A stretch of DNA of 64,000 bases, from NCBI GenBank assembly GCA_963995505.1, contig OZ023187.1, positions 12,611,176-12,675,175 of the forward strand, given 5' to 3'. Position 1 is the stretch's first letter; each line of letters starts with the position of its first letter. Under the pieces are notes generated by a model. It was not told the origin of the DNA and made no database searches. It was given only the letters and a program-made list of their open reading frames with translations. This stretch comes from Hypericum androsaemum. Its lineage: Eukaryota; Streptophyta; Magnoliopsida; Malpighiales; Hypericaceae. The position numbers were made by a program, and so were the translations under genes. Shown in pieces: positions 57,434 through 64,000 of this stretch.

Positions 57434-58533
57434 ATTCATGATCCACCTCTCTTAGTTTGTTTCCTCTTAAATTATTTACTTTCATGGCGAATATTCTTGT
57501 GTTGTCTAGCATGATGATGTGTCATCCAAGTGCTAATTCATCCTATTTTTTAATGTACAGAGTGTCAAATGACCCAATTTCAAATAGTAGGTGTTAATTT
57601 TTCATTTTGAACAAGTATGCGATGATATTTGACATTTATCCTTAATAGAATCTCAATGCATTCCAAACCCGCTTCGTATTCCATTACAAATCTTAAGACA
57701 TTGCAAACCCGGAAAAGTCTCTGTTTTTTAGTCCTACCGGTCAATCCAGACATTTTTTTGAATATATTTACTAAATTATTATGTTAAATATTAATATCAA
57801 ATAATTTTAAATATTATTTGATTTTATTATAAAAGTTATCATTTACAAATATAAAATCATATTTTTTATTATTTTCAATCTAACAAAACTCGAAATAAAA
57901 TATTTTTTGGGAATTTGAAATAGACTCGTGGATCCAACTAGTTCACCCGATGGTCACCAGTTGGATCATTCTCTAAGATCGTGGTCTGACAAATTTGACT
58001 GCCAGGTCGGGATGCTGGATTTAAAGCATTGCCAATTACAATGAAATATGATATTTGATGAATCATAGTTAATTACTTGTCCACCTAATTTGATTTAGTC
58101 TATTTGGTTTGCAAAATTGTACTAGGTACTTTGAGTGTTTAACTCTTACTTATATGCATACCAAATATTAATTAAATAATTCTTAATTACGTGCTCACAG
58201 GGTTGTTACACTGATAATCACGAGCTTCAATTAAAAGCCGAGAAGGTTTTTTAACCTTTAGTATTCAATGTCGAACTTTTGCGGGCTCTTATTTAGAGAG
58301 TGATTCAATCAATAGTATTTTTCATTCGTAAAGCATTGAACATGAGACATACTTACGAAAATTTAATTCACTTATCACTTGTATCGCATTTTTTTGAAAG
58401 ACGAGAAAGCTTTGATGTAGGCACACACAAAATCTTTTGGTTGCTAACATTAATTATGGGTAGCTTGACTAGATCAACTTCATAACCATGTATGCTAAGT
58501 TGTTTTAACCCTAATTAGCTCAGTCGGCACATG
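57434..58533. repeat. Segmental duplication block, copy B
   Basis: About 1.1 kb matching 51764-52906 in the same orientation, with many substitutions and small indels. It includes an extra GCTTCGTATTCCATTACAAA insertion near 57670. No gene is seen. Confidence 0.85.
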
Positions 58534-59762
58534 AATATAACAGGCAGTGACTGGTGGTAGCATACAAGCGATCGCAACAAATCAAAGACAACGAGTTAGA
58601 CTGGAACTTTATTCTTGTTCCGTAGTCTGTTCCAGTATTTTTCTTTCTTTACGGTTGGTGGATTTTGGCTTTTACTTGCGCAACTTGTAGCTATGCTTAT
58701 CGGATATTTTTATATTTTAACCGTTCTGTATTTTGGTAACTATTGTTATCGAATTTCTAATTAAATTAATTTTTTTTGTTAAATAAGCTTTCATGCTACA
58801 AAACTCTTTATGCAGTCGCCAATACATAACAAGCTGATGAAAATAATTGGCACTATATTCCAGGAAATTTAAGTGAATGAATTTTTGTTGGTATAAACAG
58901 ACTGCGTCAATAAAGTACTCAATTTGAATCCACCAAATGAACTGCAGTTTCTTCTGTTTTAGTAGGCAGAATCTTTTGAGAACATAATAAAACAAATTTG
59001 CCCTAAAACAATTCAGAGAAAAAATCCAACAAACGTATTTAGGACTTGTTCAAGTAACAGCCAAAATCCGACGACTACCGACTACACAACAACAAAAAAT
59101 TTCATTCTAACTCATGTAGTGTTCGAATTTTTGCTTTAAGTCACCGCCTATTATATTTTTGTGCTGACTAAGCTACGTTAAAACAATCTAGCATGCATGG
59201 TTATGTGGTTGATCAAGTCAAATACTCATATATGACTAAGCTACGTTAAAGCACTTAATTAGATAAGCCGATAAAAGCATTCTTCTAATTTAATTAAGAT
59301 ATTTCGAGTTTTTTTTGAAAAGATAAATTTTATTAATGAAAATAATATTTACAATATATATTGGTAGATTCCCCTCGTACGTTTACTCAGTAAATCTCCA
59401 GACCTTGAAGATTGTTACGCAATTGGTCCGAAAACACAATTGCACTAGAAATCTATCTTTTCCGCATCTAAAACCCGTAGAACAGGTCCAGTCCGTAGCA
59501 ACCTCGTGTATCCTTCCGTGAAGGCTTTTCATAGGTGCTATCAATCTCGAACATAAATTAATAGGCATAGTAAGTGTTCGGATACAAATTGTCAACAACA
59601 ACTTAAAAAACCCTCACGCGTTTTACCCGAAGCGGATGATCATCAGTATAACAACAGTCTTATATGTAATTAAGCATTAATTATGTAGTACTTGGTATAC
59701 ATATAATTAATAGTCAAACCCCTAGAGGTTCTAGTACAATTTGCGAGAATTATTGACCCGGT
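58534..59762. other. AT-rich spacer, no gene seen
   Basis: No recognised coding sequence. Short open frames lack homology that I can see. TATGACTAAGCTACGTTAAA-like text is repeated at about 59165 and 59232. Confidence 0.4.
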
Positions 59763-59786
59763 GCATTTCGCACCGGGGAGGACTAG
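59756..59786 (+). mobile_element. Possible Helitron 3' terminus
   Basis: CCCGGTGC / GCACCGGG form a perfect 8-bp-stem hairpin with loop ATTTC, followed by GAGGACTAG and then T. Hairpin plus CTAG before a T is the Helitron 3' signature. No helicase relic was found upstream, so this would be a non-autonomous copy of unknown length. Confidence 0.4.
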
Positions 59787-60163
59787 TAGGTAAACTTCCA
59801 GCTTGCGACTTGTGCAATATCTAGGAGCCTATGTTACCATGGAGTAACACAATATACATGTACTTTTTCCAAAAAAAATTTAATGAAGAGATGTTATTTT
59901 ATTGTGGTTACCAAGCAGAAACATACAAACTCGGAGACTATAAGACAATAATAGAGAAGACAACAATATATATCCATGGCACCAAAACAATGGACAACCA
60001 ATTAGCAAATAGCTGAATACACCGAGAATCGTTGCTTTCGGAGCATCCATAAATGTAGTCCTACCAGAGCCCAAAATTTTTTAAATCTTTTTTATATAAG
60101 TAAATTTTAATTATGATATCAAAATCAAGCATTGTCGGTCCTATTTTAATAGACTTTTTTGAA

Positions 60164-60968
60164 GAAAAAATTACGCTCAGATCCTTGTAGTTCCCCCTCC
60201 CTCTCGGGTCCCTGCATTTCTAAAAACCATACGGAAGTTCCCCGTGTTTGATTTTAGAAACTCTCGGGTCCCTAGCTGACATCAGCAGCTGATTTTTTTT
60301 TAAATTTTATCATTAAAATGACTTTTTTACCCCTCTGATCATCTTCTCAGGCGACATTCTGGCGAACAAGTAAAATTTATCATCTTCAACCTCATCGCCC
60401 ATAACCCATTCTCCCCGAAATCGACCCGCCTATGGTCGCCGAACATCTTCAACTACATCTCCGACGAGACCCGACAAACCTAATTATCTAAGAAGACCGA
60501 GAGAGATCGAGAGAGATGGTAGCCAATTGAGAGAGATCTAGGAGTTCTGAATTCGTTTGAGTAATTTCGTCTCAATTTCGAATTCAGAAATTAGGGTTCC
60601 GCTGAGTAATTTTTTTCAACCAGATCGATCCATTTTTTCAACCAATTTGTTTATGGTTTGAAATTCATTGGATTTGTGTTCTGAGTTAGGTTTGTTCCAT
60701 TTTTGTGGAATTGTGTCGCTGGAGACATCATTGGAAAAGCTTTTGAATCGCTAGAGAAGACATTGAATAACCAGAGAAGGGAGGTAGGAGATGAGAAGGG
60801 GTATAATAGTCATTTCAGGATTAAAAATTAATAAAATAGCTAATGACATCAGCGAGGGACCCGAGAATTTCTAAAATCAAACAACAGGGATGTCAGCATA
60901 GATTTTAGAAATGCAGGGACCCTAGAGAGAGGGAGACCAAACTATAGGGACTTTAGCATAATTTTTTC
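60164..60968. mobile_element. TIR element of the Pack-MULE-like family
   Basis: Ends GAAAAAATTACGCTCAGATC (left) and, inverted, GAAAAAATTATGCTAAAGTC (right). Flanks TTTTTTGAA (60155-60163) and TTTTTTTAA (60969-60977) agree at 8 of 9, consistent with a decayed 9-bp duplication. Arms of about 170 bp contain GGGACCC-GAGAGT-type text and TGACATCA relics of TGACGTCA. The middle (60330-60790) shows no captured gene that I recognise; it has a (GAGAGAT)-type stretch near 60500. Confidence 0.78.
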
Positions 60969-61350
60969 TTTTTTTAATAGTGTTTATTTTTATTTTTATA
61001 AGTAAAGTATTATTACTCATCAAAAGGCTACGCCAATATGCACGTAATGCACTATACCTAATAATACTATAAGCACTAATTATCGCCTAAAATATCTTTT
61101 ATATATGTAAGGCTTAACCCAAAATTTCTTGAAATGAATTTAAATTCTTTATCTCTTGTATGAACTCGTTGGTATTAAGCTCAGAAATTAAACATGACCA
61201 TGTCTTTCTTCATTTATTTTTTCCCGAACTACAAGTCCTATAACTTGCATAGCTCCAACTATATATAACCCTTAAGAATCCCAACCTTCCTCCTCACCCA
61301 ACAACCATAACTTCTCCAAATACTATCACACAATCTCCAAACCAAGCAAA
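60969..61350. promoter_or_regulatory. Kiwellin upstream region with TATA box
   Basis: TATATAA at 61260-61266 lies 85 bases before the ATG in a setting ACTATATATAACCC, followed by a C/A-rich leader. This is a good core promoter. The rest is AT-rich and partly derived from the edge of the TIR element. Confidence 0.6.
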
Positions 61351-62013
61351 ATGGGAAACAACTCTTATAGTAAGCTCTTAACCTACTCTCTCCTTCTATT
61401 TACCACAATATTATTCTCTACCGTTACCACTTCCAAAGCCATTTCCAAGTGCAATGGCCCATGCAAAACCCTAGACGACTGCGCAGGCCAACTCGTTTGC
61501 ATGGGCGGCAAGTGCACCGACGACCAAGATGCAGTGACCCGCACATGCACCCGAGGCGGTGGCGGTGGTGGTGACGGAGGAAGCTGCCGGCCATCCGGAT
61601 ACCTAAACTGCCATGGCCGCTCCTTCCCTAAATTCGACTGCTCTCCTCCCGTGACGTCCTCCACCCAGGCAACCCTATCTCTGAACGACTTCAGCGAGGG
61701 TGGAGATGGCGGGTCGCGATCGGAGTGCGACGACAACTTTCACGACAAGTCGGAAAGAGTGGTTGCTCTCTCCACCGGGTGGTACGCAGGCGGGAGCAGG
61801 TGCGGGAGGATGGTGAGGATCACTGCTCGGAATGGACGTAGCGTGTTGGCCAAGGTAGTGGATGAGTGCGACTCTAGGGCGGGTTGCGACCATGAGCATG
61901 CAGGCCAGCCACCATGTCGTAACAACATCGTGGACGGGTCGGATGCTGTCTGGGAAAAGCTTGGCCTTAATAAGGACATTGGTCTAGTTCCTGTTACTTG
62001 GTCCATGGCTTAA
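61351..62013 (+). CDS. Kiwellin-type secreted Cys-rich protein
   Basis: A single-exon protein of 220 aa. Residues 1-30 are a signal peptide ([17 protein letters not shown] core). The mature part begins [20 protein letters not shown], the Cys-rich kissper-like N-terminal module, then a Gly-rich hinge (69-77). The double-psi beta-barrel domain follows, with [39 protein letters not shown] and AVWEKLGLN. There are fourteen Cys in the mature chain (34 to 189), the number expected for seven disulfides. The protein acts in the apoplast or cell wall; maize kiwellins bind and block a fungal chorismate mutase effector, and others are fruit allergens or ripening-related. The specific role here is inferred only by family. 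No defects are seen. Confidence 0.93.
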   Translation: MGNNSYSKLLTYSLLLFTTILFSTVTTSKAISKCNGPCKTLDDCAGQLVCMGGKCTDDQDAVTRTCTRGGGGGGDGGSCRPSGYLNCHGRSFPKFDCSPPVTSSTQATLSLNDFSEGGDGGSRSECDDNFHDKSERVVALSTGWYAGGSRCGRMVRITARNGRSVLAKVVDECDSRAGCDHEHAGQPPCRNNIVDGSDAVWEKLGLNKDIGLVPVTWSMA

Positions 62014-64000
62014 TTAAGATTGGTTTGTCGGATCCTATTTAATGATGTAACGGGTGAGATGAATAAGGTAGGATTCAATTTGCTATGAATTTATAAATTG
62101 TGATATGGTTTCTTTAGGGTTTTGTGAATCGTGCTTTGTATTGGCACAATACCTAGTACTTGGGAGTTTGCTAGCTGAGAGAAGAGTTTGGAGTGCCTTA
62201 AGTGAAGTTTAATGTTCATGTACTTTAGATTAATATAAGATATTGTTAAGAATTTGGAAACTCTTTATTTTAACTAATTAGATGCCTTGAATATAAACAT
62301 TAGAGGATCATACATCAAAGGCAAATGGATTGGAATAATAAACTTCCATTGATGTGCTTTGTGCTGTGCCAGGTTATAATTGATATGCAACATGTAACGG
62401 CCATTGGCCCATCTACTTCAGCCCAAGTCCCTACTTTGGGCCGGACGGTGACTAAGTCTCAAACAGTTTAATTAAAACCCGATACCTACTAAGAGGATTA
62501 TTTTTTATAAGTAGATTTTTGGAGGAAATTATTCCATTGCTACGAACAAAACATGGATTTTATCCCCCCAATCCCCTCAATAAAATATGCTAAACAACAA
62601 GTGGGTTTTTTCATTAAACAAAATGCTAACAGAAATATTGCTCAAAAGCTTGAAATAAGGCACCATTCGCCGAGGCCCGAGTATGGACTTTGTTGATGCG
62701 TTGAGCTCAATAATTAACCCAGCCGCAATTCATTTGGTTATCTCTATCACTATCTCTAAGCATGTGACCTTGGTAGTTCTCCTACTTTTATCTTTATATT
62801 AATAATTATCAATAATGAGAATATTCATAATCACAACTGATAATTTGGCTCTTCAATCATCCCATTTATAATGAAGTCATGCTTGTTTTTCGAACTGCGG
62901 AAAAACAAATCTTGATCGAACCCATATTTGTAAAATGATATAATCTGCTCATGGTAAAATGGAGCTATTTGCCCGTTTAAACCAACGGTTAACCGTAACT
63001 GATCTATTGACCAATGATTTAGATTACGATTCATGAATCATGGAGTCGTAGGCTAATTCCTAATGAGAACCTCTTAACAAATGAAGAAGTTCACGGTTTA
63101 CGTTTGAGGGTTAAAAAAATAAAAGAATAAGCGTTCCGTATTACCATTAACCAATTTAGCTTTCGCAAAAATGACACTTTTCTGGATAATACAAGTTTTC
63201 TATGAATTGACAGAATTTCAAAATTAAATTTATGAAAATTGTAATATTTATGTAAAAAATTACTTTTAAAATAAACTAATTCAACTTTCATCCTCCTTTT
63301 ACCGAATAGGGTATTGGTTTACAGTTTTGAACCAATAAGTAAAACTGGTAGGGCTCAATTGCTATCGGTTTGAAAGTTGCGAAAAAGTAGTCAACAAGAT
63401 CGTCAATTAGCCAAGACAGGTTCTTCACCCCGTCGAAACGTAAAACGTTGTTTCCCTCCAAACAGATCAGCCATTTATTTTTCATCTTCAATTATTTGCC
63501 ACGAGTGCAAAAGGCCAAACCTACTATTTTCTACTTATGTGAAAGAATAAAGATGAGAATTTGGCAAAATCTAGTATACTAACTAATATATAAATAGTAT
63601 ACTAGCTAATATATAAAGGAAATGACAATATAAAAATAACCCAATTAAGCTTATGGGGTTTAATAAATAAAATAAATATTTTGTTTGATATTTTAGAAAT
63701 CACAACAAGACCGATCAGACCACAACCAGAGGCAAATATTGTATCGTTATTTCACATAATCATGGATAGCAGTTCAACCAGTGGTCAATAACGTTGACTA
63801 TCAGTTCAACCAGTAAGAGTGGCCAGTTCATCTGGTTGGACAGGTCGTTCTGGATTAAATTTCCCAAAAAAAAAATTTTTGAAAAGTTTTATTAAACTAA
63901 AAATGATTAAATTATTATTTTAATATTTGTAAACTTTAATTTTTAATAAAATTGGAGTATATTTATGACAATTTGACATTTTAATATTAAATACAATTTA
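62014..64000. other. Kiwellin 3' UTR and AT-rich DNA to the window end
   Basis: The first 250 bases are probably 3' UTR. Beyond that the DNA is AT-rich with no supported gene. 63740-63850 has GGTCAATAACGTTGAC and AGTTCAACCAGT phrases that recur near 30740-30770, an old dispersed repeat. Confidence 0.45.

Overview
The window is nuclear DNA of a flowering plant, probably a woody dicot; the species cannot be named from the sequence alone. The reasons are intron-rich genes of plant-specific families (plastid chaperonin 60 alpha, an ABCG28-type half transporter, an organellar GET3, a sulfotransferase, a kiwellin), plant Ty1/copia and Athila-type retroelements, an old endogenous pararetrovirus piece, Mutator-like TIR elements and Helitron relics. 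No CRISPR array or bacterial operon is present, and I could identify no rRNA or tRNA gene.

Layout. 1-26059 is almost entirely transposon-derived: a pararetrovirus relic (1-1170); a reverse-strand copia element bounded by the target duplication TTCAC (1339-7591); a short unique stretch; then a forward-strand copia element bounded by TTGCC (8642-23286). The 3' LTR of the second copia element was invaded by an internally deleted Athila element, and part of that LTR now exists twice. Seven bases past its right target-site copy comes a 5'-truncated LINE (23314-26059) with a 16-bp target duplication. 26708-48482 is the gene-rich part: CPN60A (-), a 671-aa multi-Myb nucleolar-type protein (+), an ABCG28-type transporter (+), a GET3C-type ATPase (-) and an intronless sulfotransferase (+). 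48483-61350 is accessory DNA: two gene-fragment-carrying TIR elements (one a clear Pack-MULE with a perfect 9-bp target duplication), a local segmental duplication that also copied the sulfotransferase 3' end, a Helitron relic beside a dead RING-H2 gene, a copia gag/LTR fragment and a fourth TIR element. A kiwellin gene (61351-62013) follows, then AT-rich DNA to the end.

How the genes relate. The genes do not form a pathway. CPN60A folds plastid proteins including RuBisCO large subunit; GET3C is an organellar relative of the tail-anchor insertion ATPase; the transporter is a plasma-membrane or vesicular ABC protein; kiwellin and the sulfotransferase fit defence and small-molecule roles. The tail-to-tail ABCG28/GET3C pair matches the adjacency of the Arabidopsis orthologues (At5g60740 and At5g60730, from memory), which suggests conserved microsynteny. 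The most unusual material is the nested copia/Athila structure, the family of TIR elements that share a TGACGTCA-type motif and carry gene fragments, and a small TIR element packed with a 23-bp minisatellite.
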